From the NCBI RefSeq assembly GCF_017873965.1, contig NZ_JAGGKT010000001.1, forward strand, positions 310,001 to 374,000: 64,000 nucleotides of DNA, read 5' to 3'. The position numbers were made by a program, and so were the translations under genes. The notes beneath the pieces are model-generated. The model saw nothing but the letters and a program-made list of their open reading frames with translations. It was not told where the DNA came from and made no database searches. This stretch comes from Ammoniphilus resinae (lineage in GTDB: Bacteria; Bacillota; Bacilli; Aneurinibacillales; RAOX-1). Positions 9,511 to 18,060 of this stretch are shown piece by piece; the first letter of the stretch is position 1, and each line of letters starts with the position of its first letter.

Positions 9511-9541
9511 AAGGGCTCTCTTTCAAAGAGGCCCTTTTTTG
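9511..9541 (+). terminator. Intrinsic terminator after gapB
   Basis: GGGCTCTCTTT pairs, with one bulged base, with AAAGAGGCCC, followed by six T. Confidence 0.85.
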
Positions 9542-9717
9542 TCATTTTATAAAACTTAGCTGATGTTAGACTGATTTTTGATTCGGATATCCCGAAAATC
9601 CAGCCCATTTCAGTCCAAATTCCCCAATCTGCCTAGCTAACAGTTTTTCCCCCCAACCTCCTGTACGAGTTGTGTTAAAATAGGGGAAAGCAATCTGGTA
9701 TAGGGAGATGAAATGAT

Positions 9718-10191
9718 ATGCGTTGCCCCCTTTGTCACTTTAATGGTACCCGTGTATTGGATTCTAGGCCTGTGAACGAAGCAAAATCGATTCGCAGAAG
9801 GAGAGAATGTGAAGATTGCGGTCATCGCTTTACAACATTTGAAATGGTGGAGGAAACTCCGTTATTAATTATAAAAAAAGATGGGACTCGGGAGGAGTAT
9901 AGTCGTGAGAAGGTTTTGCGAGGTATAGTCAGAGCCTGTGAGAAGCGGCCTGTTCCTTTGGAGGTTTTGGAGAATATTGTGGACAAGATCGGCCAGGAAC
10001 TGCGCAGTTCTGGAAAAGTAGAGGTCCATAGTGATGAAATTGGTGAGCTTGTAATGAAAGCCTTGTATGAAGTGGATGAGGTGTCTTATGTTCGTTTTGC
10101 TTCGGTGTATCGTCAATTTAAGGACATTAATGTGTTTATTAAGGAACTGGAAGAACTGCTAAGTAACACAAAGATAAAGGATTGTCCTTGA
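9718..10191 (+). CDS. nrdR: Transcriptional repressor NrdR
   Basis: This is the ATP/dATP-sensing repressor of ribonucleotide reductase genes, 157 residues. The N-terminal zinc ribbon has CPLC at residues 3-6 and CEDC at 31-34, with the DNA-contacting SIRRRREC between them. An ATP-cone follows (about 49-139; [22 protein letters not shown] at its start). It lies directly upstream of dnaB, as is usual in Bacillales. Any NrdR boxes would be at nrd operons outside this window. Confidence 0.97.
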   Translation: MRCPLCHFNGTRVLDSRPVNEAKSIRRRRECEDCGHRFTTFEMVEETPLLIIKKDGTREEYSREKVLRGIVRACEKRPVPLEVLENIVDKIGQELRSSGKVEVHSDEIGELVMKALYEVDEVSYVRFASVYRQFKDINVFIKELEELLSNTKIKDCP

Positions 10192-10279
10192 AAAATTTGA
10201 GGGTGGGTAGCTCTTGCTAACAATGTTATAATGTTAAGATCAAATAATGTAGAACACAGAACAAGGGGAGTTCTTTAAC

Positions 10280-11722
10280 ATGGGGTTTGGCTGGAAAGAG
10301 ATAGTACCAAGCGATATTTATTGCGTGCGGGCGATAAGGACAGTCAGTTCAACAGAACTGGCTTACATAACACATCTCTATCAACCGCTAATAGGGTCGC
10401 TTTCTGCCTCTCTGTATATAACATTGGTGCATGAACTTGCTGTGGATCGGACCGCTTATGGGAACCACCGTTGGTTAATGAGTGTAATGGGCACCTCTCT
10501 GGATAAAATCGTAGAAGCGCGTGAATTTTTGGAGGCAATGGGTTTGCTTTGCACATCCAAAATTCGCGTTGAAGATGGAAACAACATTTTTGAATACGAG
10601 CTGCATCCGCCGCTGCAGCCAACGGCCTTTTTCGGAGATGATATGCTTAGCATGATTCTATTGAATCGGGTAGGGAAGACAAAATATCAGTATTTGCGCA
10701 TGAAGTTCGTAGGGAAGGTTCAACCATTAGAAGGGGAGCGGACAGAGCTTACCAAAAGTTTTGATGAGGTTTTTCACAGTATCACCCCTTCGGAAATTAT
10801 GGTAACCTCTGGTTCAGAAACAGAACAATTTTTAACTGAAATGGATGAGAGGTACCCAGCTGGTGAACTGTCTGCTTATCCAGAAATTGCCTCAGCTATT
10901 CAACTGAAAAAGTCTGAACATGATTTTGCCTTTCTGGAGGCAGCTTTACCAAAATCCTATGGTAACCGTACATTAAATGCGGAAATGAGAGCTGCGATTA
11001 AAGAACTGGCCTTTTTTTATCAATTGGATGATATGCAAATTTCCTATTTTCTGCAAGATCCCTACAGCTATAATGATAGCAATGAATTAGACGCTTCCTT
11101 GTTGAGACAGCGAATTCGCGATTGGTATCACAGACAAAACAATGGGCAAGGTCCTGACGCAGTGATTCGCCCAAAGGAAGAGGCCAAAGTAACGGAGGAA
11201 ACCGAGACCGGACCAAAACGAACTAAAGAAGAAGAACACAAGGCAGCGTTGGAAAAATTATCGCCGATTGCTTTGTTGGAGCAATATCAGGATGGGGGGA
11301 AGAATTCCCCTGCAGACCTGAAAATCATAGAAGAATTACTGCATAACTACAAGCTTCCTCCAGCAGTGATTAATGTGCTTCTTGAATATGTCATGATTAC
11401 AAACAATAAGCAACTCCCTCGCTCATTGATATTTAAAATTGCCACTCATTGGAAGAGGTTAGGGATAGAAACAGTCGACCAAGCGTTAACACAAGCCAAA
11501 CAGCTTTATCAAGAAAATAAGGCGAAAACTCGTGGACCGAAAGAATCAACAAAAAATCCCTCCACCTACCGCAAGCCAGCAACCCCACAGAAAAGTGATC
11601 TTCCGGAATGGGTTGTAAGGCAGATCGAGCAGCCAGCTAAAGAGACAGTGGATGAAGTGGTGGATGAGGTGCAAAAACAAGAAATTGCCGAATTGTTAAA
11701 GGCATTAGGTGAAATAGATTAA
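10280..11722 (+). CDS. dnaB: Replication initiation and membrane attachment protein DnaB
   Basis: This is the Firmicutes helicase co-loader (not the helicase), acting with DnaD and DnaI at oriC and at restart forks. The 480 residues contain an N-terminal winged-helix DnaB/DnaD domain (YITHLYQPLIGSLSASLYITL near 30) and a C-terminal DnaB/DnaD helical domain (SPIALLEQYQDG near 330 and VINVLLEYVM near 365). The linker at about 280-320 and the tail after 410 are charged and probably disordered. The ATG is preceded by AAGGGGAG. The gene ends 16 bases before dnaI, so they form an operon. Confidence 0.93.
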   Translation: MGFGWKEIVPSDIYCVRAIRTVSSTELAYITHLYQPLIGSLSASLYITLVHELAVDRTAYGNHRWLMSVMGTSLDKIVEAREFLEAMGLLCTSKIRVEDGNNIFEYELHPPLQPTAFFGDDMLSMILLNRVGKTKYQYLRMKFVGKVQPLEGERTELTKSFDEVFHSITPSEIMVTSGSETEQFLTEMDERYPAGELSAYPEIASAIQLKKSEHDFAFLEAALPKSYGNRTLNAEMRAAIKELAFFYQLDDMQISYFLQDPYSYNDSNELDASLLRQRIRDWYHRQNNGQGPDAVIRPKEEAKVTEETETGPKRTKEEEHKAALEKLSPIALLEQYQDGGKNSPADLKIIEELLHNYKLPPAVINVLLEYVMITNNKQLPRSLIFKIATHWKRLGIETVDQALTQAKQLYQENKAKTRGPKESTKNPSTYRKPATPQKSDLPEWVVRQIEQPAKETVDEVVDEVQKQEIAELLKALGEID

Positions 11723-11738
11723 TCTGAAGGTGACGTAG

Positions 11739-12686
11739 ATGATGCAGTCCATTCAAAAATCATTATCGCAGATTGAGCGGAACAAGCCGAAAGGGATTCC
11801 TACCCTAGAAGAAATTAAACAAGAGATTTTAGAAAGCGACCTAGTTAAACAATTTTGTCAGCAGCATCCGGATCTTGACTCAAGCATTGTAGAAGGCTCA
11901 CTCAGTAAGCTTGATCAAGTGATCCGTGAAGAAAAGAATTGTGAACGATGCTCGACATTAGCGAATTGTCCCAACTTGGTTAAAGGACACAAGGCCCGTC
12001 CAACTTGGACGGGAAACTATATTGAAGCCGTGTATACGCCATGTGCGAAATGGATACAGAAAAAGCAGCAACAGAAAAGGGAAGAGTTAATTAAATCCCA
12101 TCATATTCCACATGATGTCTTATCTGCCTCCTTTCAAAATTTTACGCAAGATACAAAAAGAATTGAAGCCTTTCGAGCTTTATTGGAGTTTTGTTTAAAG
12201 GCGGAACCGGGAAGTAAAGAAGTGAGAACAAAAGGGATTTATCTATACGGGCCACTGGGGGTAGGAAAAAGTCATTTAATGGCGGCTACTGCCCGGAAAT
12301 TGGCGGATCGGGGGATTTCCTCTTTAATGGTATATACACCCGATTTCTTTCGTGAAATGAAAGAATCCCTGCAAGATAATTCTCTACAGGAGAAGGTGAC
12401 AGTTCTAAAAAAGGTTCCCGTGCTTATTCTTGATGATATAGGGGCTGAGAGCATCTCTCCTTGGGCCAGGGACGAAATATTAGGGGCAATTCTGCAGTAT
12501 AGAATCACAGAAAATTTACCGACATTATACACATCTAACTATAATTATGAACTGTTGGAAGAGCACTTCTCCCATTCTGCTAAGGGTGGAATTGAGTTGA
12601 TGAAGGCAAAAAGAATAATGGAGAGGATTATCCATTATACAAATGCCTATATGGTTGATGGAATGAACCGTCGAGCAAACGGGTAA
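11739..12686 (+). CDS. dnaI: Primosomal protein DnaI (helicase loader)
   Basis: This AAA+ ATPase loads the replicative helicase. The 315-residue protein has an N-terminal zinc-binding domain (CERCSTLANC near 68, then H and CAKW near 104) that contacts the helicase. The AAA+ domain has Walker A GPLGVGKSHL near 170, Walker B VLILDDIGAE near 228, and sensor YTSNYN near 266. ATG at 11739 and 11742 are adjacent; either gives the same protein give or take one residue. The stop is followed within 10 bases by a palindromic element. Confidence 0.95.
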   Translation: MMQSIQKSLSQIERNKPKGIPTLEEIKQEILESDLVKQFCQQHPDLDSSIVEGSLSKLDQVIREEKNCERCSTLANCPNLVKGHKARPTWTGNYIEAVYTPCAKWIQKKQQQKREELIKSHHIPHDVLSASFQNFTQDTKRIEAFRALLEFCLKAEPGSKEVRTKGIYLYGPLGVGKSHLMAATARKLADRGISSLMVYTPDFFREMKESLQDNSLQEKVTVLKKVPVLILDDIGAESISPWARDEILGAILQYRITENLPTLYTSNYNYELLEEHFSHSAKGGIELMKAKRIMERIIHYTNAYMVDGMNRRANG

Positions 12687-12689
12687 CAA

Positions 12690-12806
12690 GGCGGTCAGAC
12701 CCTAGTTGAAATTTATCCAAAAAAAGGAGTTGCCGTAATTCGAGCCTGTCAAAGCGGTAGTTTTTCTTTAAGTGAATTGGATAAATTTCGACTGGGGTCT
12801 GACCCC
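12690..12806. repeat. Palindromic intergenic element B
   Basis: Arms at 12693-12720 and 12777-12804 are complementary at 26 of 28 positions and begin GGTCAGACCC. The two mismatches are both C/T, so they keep G-U pairing on one strand. The 56-base interior is AT-rich. The arms share CAGTCGAAATTTATCC-like sequence with elements A and C. GGGGTCAGACC-type palindromes are known in other bacteria as non-autonomous repeats mobilised by Y1/RAYT-type transposases; no such gene is in the window. The element ends 8 bases before the mqnC ribosome site and may shape its leader. Confidence 0.85.
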
Positions 12807-12831
12807 GAGAATCAGGGAGGGGGATTATATC

Positions 12832-13941
12832 TTGGGAATTGATCATATTTTGGAACGGGTGCTAAAAGGAGAAAGATTAGGGCTGGAGGACGGAATTCGT
12901 CTATACGAAAGCGATGAAATTGAAAAAATTGGGCATGCAGCCAATCTAGTGATGCAGAAATGGCATCCTGAACCGATCACTACATTCGTGATTGGGCGCA
13001 ATATTAATTATACAAACATTTGTGACACATATTGCCGTTTCTGTGCTTTTTATCGGCCGCCGGGACATGACGAAGGGTATGTTCTTTCCGATGATGTCAT
13101 CTTGACCAAGATTCAGGAAACTGTAGATGTGAATGGGACAGAGATCTTGATGCAGGGTGGAACAAACCCCAATCTCAAGCTTGATTATTATACGAGCTTA
13201 CTTCGCAAAATAAAGCAGCATTTCCCACAAATACAGATGCATTCTCTTTCTGTTGCGGAAATTGTGAGGATTGCTGAAGTATCCGAGTTACCAGTAGAAA
13301 CCGTGCTTAAAGAACTTCATCAGGCAGGATTGGATTCATTGCCAGGGGCAGGAGCAGAAATATTAGATGACCGTACTCGGATGAAAATAAGCCGCAAGAA
13401 GGGTTCCTGGACCGAATGGATCGACGTCATGAAAAAAGCTAATCGGATTGGAATGTCCACGACCGCTACAATGGTCATTGGCTTCGGAGAGACCTATGAG
13501 GAAAGAGTTCTCCATATGCTCCGGATCCGCGAAGCACAAGATGAAACGAATGGGTTTAAAGCCTTTATATCCTGGACCTTCCAGCCTGATAATACCAATT
13601 TGAAGGCGGAGAAAGTAACCGCCGAAGAATATCTTAAAAATGTTGCGATCAGCCGCTTGATGGTTGATAACATCGCTAATTTCCAATCTTCCTGGGTAAC
13701 GATGGGACCTGAAACCGGAAAAAAATCGCTAAGCTATGGCTGCAATGATTTTGGTTCAACGATGATGGAAGAGAACGTCGTTTCGGCGGCGGCTTGTACC
13801 TATAAGGTGAATACGAATCATATTCTTCAATTGATTCGAGAAGCCGGTAAAATCCCAGCACAACGTAACACCAAATATGACATTTTGCGTGTGTTTAAAG
13901 AAGGGGAATCAGCGGAACAGGATTTTGTGATGCAAAATTAA
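12832..13941 (+). CDS. mqnC: Cyclic dehypoxanthinyl futalosine synthase
   Basis: This radical SAM enzyme of the futalosine menaquinone pathway cyclises dehypoxanthine futalosine. The cluster motif C-x3-C-x2-C is CDTYCRFC near residue 65, followed by FYRPPGHDEGYVLS. The downstream GGTNPNL and LPGAGAEILDD stretches are typical of the MqnC/MqnE/CofH group. TTG at 12832 is chosen because AGGGAGGGGGAT lies 8 bases upstream and this gives 369 residues, the normal length. An in-frame extension would run back into element B. The other mqn genes are not in the window. MqnE is the closest alternative, but the overall sequence fits MqnC better. Confidence 0.88.
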   Translation: MGIDHILERVLKGERLGLEDGIRLYESDEIEKIGHAANLVMQKWHPEPITTFVIGRNINYTNICDTYCRFCAFYRPPGHDEGYVLSDDVILTKIQETVDVNGTEILMQGGTNPNLKLDYYTSLLRKIKQHFPQIQMHSLSVAEIVRIAEVSELPVETVLKELHQAGLDSLPGAGAEILDDRTRMKISRKKGSWTEWIDVMKKANRIGMSTTATMVIGFGETYEERVLHMLRIREAQDETNGFKAFISWTFQPDNTNLKAEKVTAEEYLKNVAISRLMVDNIANFQSSWVTMGPETGKKSLSYGCNDFGSTMMEENVVSAAACTYKVNTNHILQLIREAGKIPAQRNTKYDILRVFKEGESAEQDFVMQN

Positions 13942-13957
13942 TAGCAATTATTAAAAT

Positions 13958-13990
13958 AAAAAAACTAGGCCATGGCCTAGTTTTTTTTAT
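13958..13990. terminator. Bidirectional terminator
   Basis: The palindrome AAAACTAGGCCATGGCCTAGTTTT is flanked by A and T runs. It can end mqnC on the plus strand and the 39-residue gene on the minus strand. Confidence 0.85.
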
Positions 13991-14062
13991 TTTAGAAAAA
14001 ATGAAAAGAAAAGTACAAAAAAGCGGGACATAACAGTGAATGTAATGAGGCTAAATGTGGAT

Positions 14063-14182
14063 CTACCCGATGAACGTTGAGAATGACTTGGTGATTTCAA
14101 TTAAAGCAATAATGGGTGCCGCTAAGGGGGCTACAACAGCCATGGCAATACCTTTAAAGACACTTCTAACTGAATGGATCAT
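14063..14182 (-). CDS. Small hydrophobic protein, 39 residues, unknown
   Basis: A short reading frame starts at ATG 14182 and stops with TAG at 14063. AAGGAG lies 9 bases before the start, and an excellent promoter is further upstream (14244-14272). The peptide begins MIHSVRSVFKGIAMAVVAPL and continues with a hydrophobic stretch (about residues 12-29) and an EITKS tail, so it is probably a single membrane or amphipathic helix. A bidirectional terminator lies downstream. I do not recognise the family. Its size and the strong isolated signals suggest a genuine small membrane peptide, possibly a toxin-like or sporulation peptide; that function is only a guess. Confidence 0.65.
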   Translation of the reverse strand: MIHSVRSVFKGIAMAVVAPLAAPIIALIEITKSFSTFIG

Positions 14183-14243
14183 TTCTCATCGCTCCTTATG
14201 CGGTTTTAAATTTCACAAATCTGTCACAATTTATGATGATTTA

Positions 14244-14272
14244 ATCTTACATTAATTAGAATACTTTGTCAA
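14244..14272 (-). promoter_or_regulatory. Consensus promoter for the 39-residue gene
   Basis: Read on the minus strand: TTGACA (14272-14267), a 17-base spacer and TAAGAT (14249-14244). The transcript start would fall about 50 bases before the start codon. Confidence 0.75.
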
Positions 14273-14460
14273 TAAACTGTTAAACAATTTTGAAAAGAAA
14301 TGCCGAGGAATGGTAAATTTGTTTAACTTGTTAAACACTCCTTTCTCCTGTTAAAGCATCAAGTATAACCTTACTAAAAGGTCATATACTAGAAACTAAA
14401 GGGCACTTATGTACTCATCATTATGGTTTCTAAAAGGCGGGTAAAGAGGAGGTGTAGCGA

Positions 14461-15399
14461 TTGAAACTATATAAAATCGTTATGAAAAAAGAAATTCAGC
14501 CACTTCCACATTTCGAAGAAATAGTAAAAAATAATTTTATGATCTTGGGGGAGAACACAAAGACCTTCCAATATGAAGTAGAACGACGAGATGATATGGA
14601 CTGGACATATTATTATTGCCGCTTCTGGCCTCGGTTTGAACATACAATTGAATTCTTTGATCAGATTTACGCAATCATAACTCAAAGCATTTCAGAATAC
14701 ATAATGAATTGTAAAGAGGAAGAAGTTATCCGTGATATTCTTACCCAAGAGTTTGGTTTCAAAAGTATCGAAGAGCAGGACCAAGTCTTACCTTTTGTTT
14801 TTCATTTGTTAAATGAAGAGGAATATGGTGGGGAAGGAGAACTCGAACGAAAACGAAGAATGCAAGAAAAGATAAAGAAGAAAGCTGAGGATTTTTTGTT
14901 ACTGGAAAACACCCTGGCCATAGATGGGTTTATTCGTTTTAGACTAAAAGAAGAATGGGAAGAATGGAAGCTTGTCACAGAGCATGCCGTCGATGAATTT
15001 TTAATGGATAAAGAGTATAAGGAGTTCATCGAATTTGTACGACATTTAGTCTCCATCCAGGTCCCGACGATTGAGTTATTGCATGTCATCCATATTGATG
15101 ATAAAAACTTTTGGCTTTTTGATCAGGATTGGCAGGAGATTTCCACCATGTCTAGCGGAAACGGCCTTTTGGCGGAAGGGGAAAATAAAGTCCATTACGA
15201 AGAATTGGTGCTAAGCCAACTCATTTCGATAGCCCCTCATCACATTATTTTGCATACGGATCAGGAGAACCATCATATTATTTATACAATAAAGAAAGTA
15301 TTTGAAGATAAAATTGCTATCTGTCGCGACTGCCAAGGATGCCAGTCTTTAATCGGTAAAATTCAGATGGGACAAATCTGCGAATTAAATGATCGATAA
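14461..15399 (+). CDS. ytxC: YtxC-like sporulation-associated protein
   Basis: This 312-residue soluble protein resembles the YtxC family, which in Bacillus subtilis lies between dnaI and thrS/infC exactly as here. No enzymatic motif is visible. There is a strongly charged helical stretch near residues 118-145 and a C-terminal segment ICRDCQGCQ with three closely spaced cysteines near 296-301. The TTG start at 14461 follows AGGAGGTG by 5 bases. The role is unknown beyond the family's sporulation label. Confidence 0.78.
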   Translation: MKLYKIVMKKEIQPLPHFEEIVKNNFMILGENTKTFQYEVERRDDMDWTYYYCRFWPRFEHTIEFFDQIYAIITQSISEYIMNCKEEEVIRDILTQEFGFKSIEEQDQVLPFVFHLLNEEEYGGEGELERKRRMQEKIKKKAEDFLLLENTLAIDGFIRFRLKEEWEEWKLVTEHAVDEFLMDKEYKEFIEFVRHLVSIQVPTIELLHVIHIDDKNFWLFDQDWQEISTMSSGNGLLAEGENKVHYEELVLSQLISIAPHHIILHTDQENHHIIYTIKKVFEDKIAICRDCQGCQSLIGKIQMGQICELNDR

Positions 15400-15404
15400 C
15401 AGTC

Positions 15405-15432
15405 TTGACATTTGGTTTTCCTTTGATATAAT
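15405..15432 (+). promoter_or_regulatory. SigA-type promoter of the infC operon
   Basis: TTGACA (15405-15410), a 16-base spacer and TATAAT (15427-15432), just upstream of the L20 leader. Confidence 0.8.
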
Positions 15433-15439
15433 TTAATAC

Positions 15440-15590
15440 TGTTAAGTGAATTATGGCTAATGAAAGCAGAAGCGTCCGCTTCTCACCTGTATTGACGCCC
15501 ATTTTGGCTGTTAACGGGTTTATGGAACGAAAGTTTTCATATGATCATGAAAACCTAGTGCGGACGGTTTGCGTGCGCACTTTTTTGCTT
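15440..15590 (+). ncRNA. Ribosomal protein L20 leader
   Basis: This is the autoregulatory leader of infC-rpmI-rplT. It contains the conserved AGAAGCGTCCGCTTCTCACC segment near 15466-15486 and ends in a terminator (15557-15586) with AGTGCG and CGCACT arms and a T run. In Bacillales, free L20 binds this leader and favours termination. Confidence 0.85.
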
Positions 15591-15674
15591 TGTTATCCGT
15601 AATGAACCGATAAAGTAAATGTATTAATTCAAAACTCCCCTTCCGGGAGTAACATTTCATGGAGGTGGCAGGCA

Positions 15675-16190
15675 ATTAGTAAGGAACATTTAATCAATGA
15701 GGCGATTCGTGCAAGGGAAGTTCGTGTAGTCGGTGCTGGCGGGGAGCAACTTGGTATTATTTCGCTTAGAGAAGCTTTGCAAATGGCACAAGATGCTAAC
15801 TTGGATTTGGTTGCTGTTGCTCCAACAGCAAAACCACCAGTATGCCGCATCATGGACTATGGGAAATTCAGATATGAGCAAAGCAAAAGAGAAAAAGAAG
15901 CAAGAAAAAACCAAAAAGTGATCAGCATCAAGGAGGTACGTTTATCGCCTACCATTGAGGAGCATGATTTTCAAACTAAATTGCGCCATGTTCAGAAATT
16001 CCTGGAGCAGGGTGACAAGGTGAAGCTTTCCATTCGTTTCCGCGGACGGGCGATTACGCACTCTGATATTGGGAGGAGTGTCCTTGAAAAACTTGCTGAG
16101 CAGGTTAAGGACCTTTGCGTTGTTGAACGTTCTCCAAAAATGGAAGGACGCAGTATGTTAATGATTTTGGCGCCAAAAAACGAGAAGTAG
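15675..16190 (+). CDS. infC: Translation initiation factor IF-3
   Basis: IF-3 binds the 30S subunit and checks start-codon choice. The true start is ATT at 15675, behind GGAGGTGG with a 6-base gap. It gives the expected N-terminus [19 protein letters not shown] and a 171-residue protein; starting at the first ATG-like codon would lose a third of the N-terminal domain. The C-terminal domain has [18 protein letters not shown] and [13 protein letters not shown]. The non-canonical start is the classic feature by which IF-3 represses its own translation. rpmI and rplT follow. Confidence 0.95.
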   Translation: MSKEHLINEAIRAREVRVVGAGGEQLGIISLREALQMAQDANLDLVAVAPTAKPPVCRIMDYGKFRYEQSKREKEARKNQKVISIKEVRLSPTIEEHDFQTKLRHVQKFLEQGDKVKLSIRFRGRAITHSDIGRSVLEKLAEQVKDLCVVERSPKMEGRSMLMILAPKNEK

Positions 16191-16218
16191 TTGTAGCAAT
16201 AGATGGGAGGAAATGACT

Positions 16219-16416
16219 ATGCCAAAGATGAAAACCCATAAGGGAGCTCAGAAGCGTTTTAAAAGAACGGGTTCCGGTAAATTAAGACGCCACCATGCTT
16301 ATACAAGCCACTTGTTAGAATCCAAGAGCCCTAAGCGTAAGCGTAAGCTTCGTAAGGGAGCGCTAGTGAGCAAGGGCGATCAGAAGCGTATCGAACAATT
16401 ATTAACTTATCTATAA
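16219..16416 (+). CDS. rpmI: 50S ribosomal protein L35
   Basis: This 65-residue basic protein of the large subunit starts [20 protein letters not shown], the standard L35 N-terminus. ATG at 16219 is preferred over ATG at 16213 because GGGAGG is 8 bases from it but only 2 bases from the earlier one. It lies between infC and rplT as in nearly all Firmicutes. Confidence 0.96.
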   Translation: MPKMKTHKGAQKRFKRTGSGKLRRHHAYTSHLLESKSPKRKRKLRKGALVSKGDQKRIEQLLTYL

Positions 16417-16465
16417 TGCAAAATTAAACGCAGAAATTAATGCAAGATTCTAGGAGGGAAATGCT

Positions 16466-16825
16466 ATGCCAAGAGTAAAAGGTGGTACTGTTACTCGTAG
16501 ACGTCGTAAAAAAGTCCTTAAGTTAGCTAAAGGTTATTTCGGTTCGAAACACCGTTTATTTAAAACAGCAAAAGCTCAAGTAATGAAATCCTTGCTTTAC
16601 GCTTACCGTGACCGTCGCCAGCGTAAACGTGATTTCCGTAAGCTTTGGATTACACGGATCAACGCTGCTGCTCGGACTAACGGATTATCCTACAGCAAAT
16701 TAATGTTTGGACTTAAAGAAGCAGGAATTGATGTAAATCGCAAAATGCTTGCTGATTTAGCTATCAACGATAAAGCGGCTTTCACTGAGCTTGCTAACGT
16801 AGCAAAGCAAAAAGTGAATGCTTAA
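16466..16825 (+). CDS. rplT: 50S ribosomal protein L20
   Basis: This 119-residue rRNA-binding assembly protein contains the hallmarks [21 protein letters not shown] and [17 protein letters not shown]. It starts at ATG 16466 behind TAGGAGGG. It is the likely autogenous repressor acting on the leader 1 kb upstream. A strong terminator follows. Confidence 0.97.
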   Translation: MPRVKGGTVTRRRRKKVLKLAKGYFGSKHRLFKTAKAQVMKSLLYAYRDRRQRKRDFRKLWITRINAAARTNGLSYSKLMFGLKEAGIDVNRKMLADLAINDKAAFTELANVAKQKVNA

Positions 16826-16833
16826 GCATAACT

Positions 16834-16883
16834 AAAGGGTGACTCAAGAATCGCTACATGGCGGTCTTGGGTCACCCTTTTTT
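16834..16883 (+). terminator. Terminator after rplT
   Basis: AAGGGTGACTCAAGA pairs with TCTTGGGTCACCCTT, followed by a T run; sat converges from the other side. Confidence 0.88.
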
Positions 16884-16885
16884 GG

Positions 16886-18049
16886 TCAGGTTGGGAGGTT
16901 TTCTTTTATTCCTTCAATTAAAATTTTTACAACCTCGGGGCGTGAAAACTCAGGAGGAGGAAAAATTCCGTTCCGCAGCATGGAGCGCACCTTTGTCCCA
17001 GACAATATCACATGATCTTCTTCCGGATGTGGACAAGTTTTATAAGAGGCCATTCCAGCGCAGCGTTTGCAATAAAAACTATTTTCGAAACATAAGATCT
17101 GAATGCCTAACTCTTCACTGGAAAAAGACTTTAGTAATTCCTGTGCTTCATATGTCTGATAGTAATTCCCTACACCTGCGTGGTCGCGACCAACGATAAA
17201 ATGTGTACATCCATAATTTTTGCGGACGAGCGCATGGAACACAGCTTCACGTGGTCCGGCGTAGCGCATTGCCGCGGGGAATACTCCGAAGAAGGTCCGT
17301 TCTTTTGGATAGTATTGATCAAGCAACACCTGATAGCTCTTCATTCGAATAGGGGCTGGAATATCATCTGCTTTGGTTTCTCCGACTAAGGGATTAAGAA
17401 ATAATCCATCTACCATTTCTAATGCTGTCTTTTGAATAAATTCATGGGCACGATGGACGGGGTTCCTCGTTTGAAAGCCCACAACGGTTCTCCACCCCTT
17501 TTTCTTGAAGGCTTCCCTTGTTTCAACTGGTGTGTAAAAGTGTTCATGAAATTCTCCACCGTGAGGTTTTACCAATGCCTGAATCGGGCCGCCGAGATAA
17601 TACTCCGGTCGCTGAAGCATTTTCTTTACCCCCGGATGGGCAGGGTCTGTCGTTTTATAGACAAGAGCAGCTTCCCGCTCTTTATCTGGTTTGTAACGGT
17701 CTTGTACTTCCATAACGGCGTAGGGCATGCCCTGGTGGGTAAGAACAATCATTTCCCCTGGGGACAGAATCTCTGCCTGTTCCTTGGTTACAGCCAAGGT
17801 AACAGGGATGCTCCAGATTTCCCCGTTTGCAAGCCTCATTTCCTGTACAACCCGGTCATAATCCTCTTTATTCATAAAGCCTGTTAACGGGGAGAAGGCC
17901 CCTATGGCAATACATTGAATATCTGATAGTGCCCAGGCATCCAACTCGATCCCGTGCAGTGAAACTGATTTTTTTAACCAATATTCTTTTTGCTCATCTT
18001 GAATGATTCGATCGATTAGTTTCCCTCCGTGTGGGATTGAAATATTCAT
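16886..18049 (-). CDS. sat: Sulfate adenylyltransferase
   Basis: This monomeric ATP sulfurylase makes APS from sulfate and ATP. The 387-residue protein has [14 protein letters not shown] near residue 195 (the nucleotide-binding HxxH motif) and [11 protein letters not shown] near 285. [16 protein letters not shown] near 335 is the C-terminal cysteine segment seen in Bacillus-type Sat proteins. It lies 11 bases downstream of cysH on the same strand, forming an operon for assimilatory sulfate reduction. cysC and the sulfite reductase genes are not in the window. Confidence 0.95.
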   Translation of the reverse strand: MNISIPHGGKLIDRIIQDEQKEYWLKKSVSLHGIELDAWALSDIQCIAIGAFSPLTGFMNKEDYDRVVQEMRLANGEIWSIPVTLAVTKEQAEILSPGEMIVLTHQGMPYAVMEVQDRYKPDKEREAALVYKTTDPAHPGVKKMLQRPEYYLGGPIQALVKPHGGEFHEHFYTPVETREAFKKKGWRTVVGFQTRNPVHRAHEFIQKTALEMVDGLFLNPLVGETKADDIPAPIRMKSYQVLLDQYYPKERTFFGVFPAAMRYAGPREAVFHALVRKNYGCTHFIVGRDHAGVGNYYQTYEAQELLKSFSSEELGIQILCFENSFYCKRCAGMASYKTCPHPEEDHVILSGTKVRSMLRNGIFPPPEFSRPEVVKILIEGIKENLPT

Positions 18050-18060
18050 TTTTAGTCCCC

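Noticed and set aside
14055-14255. 66-residue plus-strand reading frame
   Set aside because: It has no ribosome site and is antisense to the 39-residue gene, which has its own promoter and ribosome site.
15777-16190. infC starting at 15777
   Set aside because: This start is inside the conserved N-terminal domain; the ATT at 15675 gives the full-length factor with a proper ribosome site.
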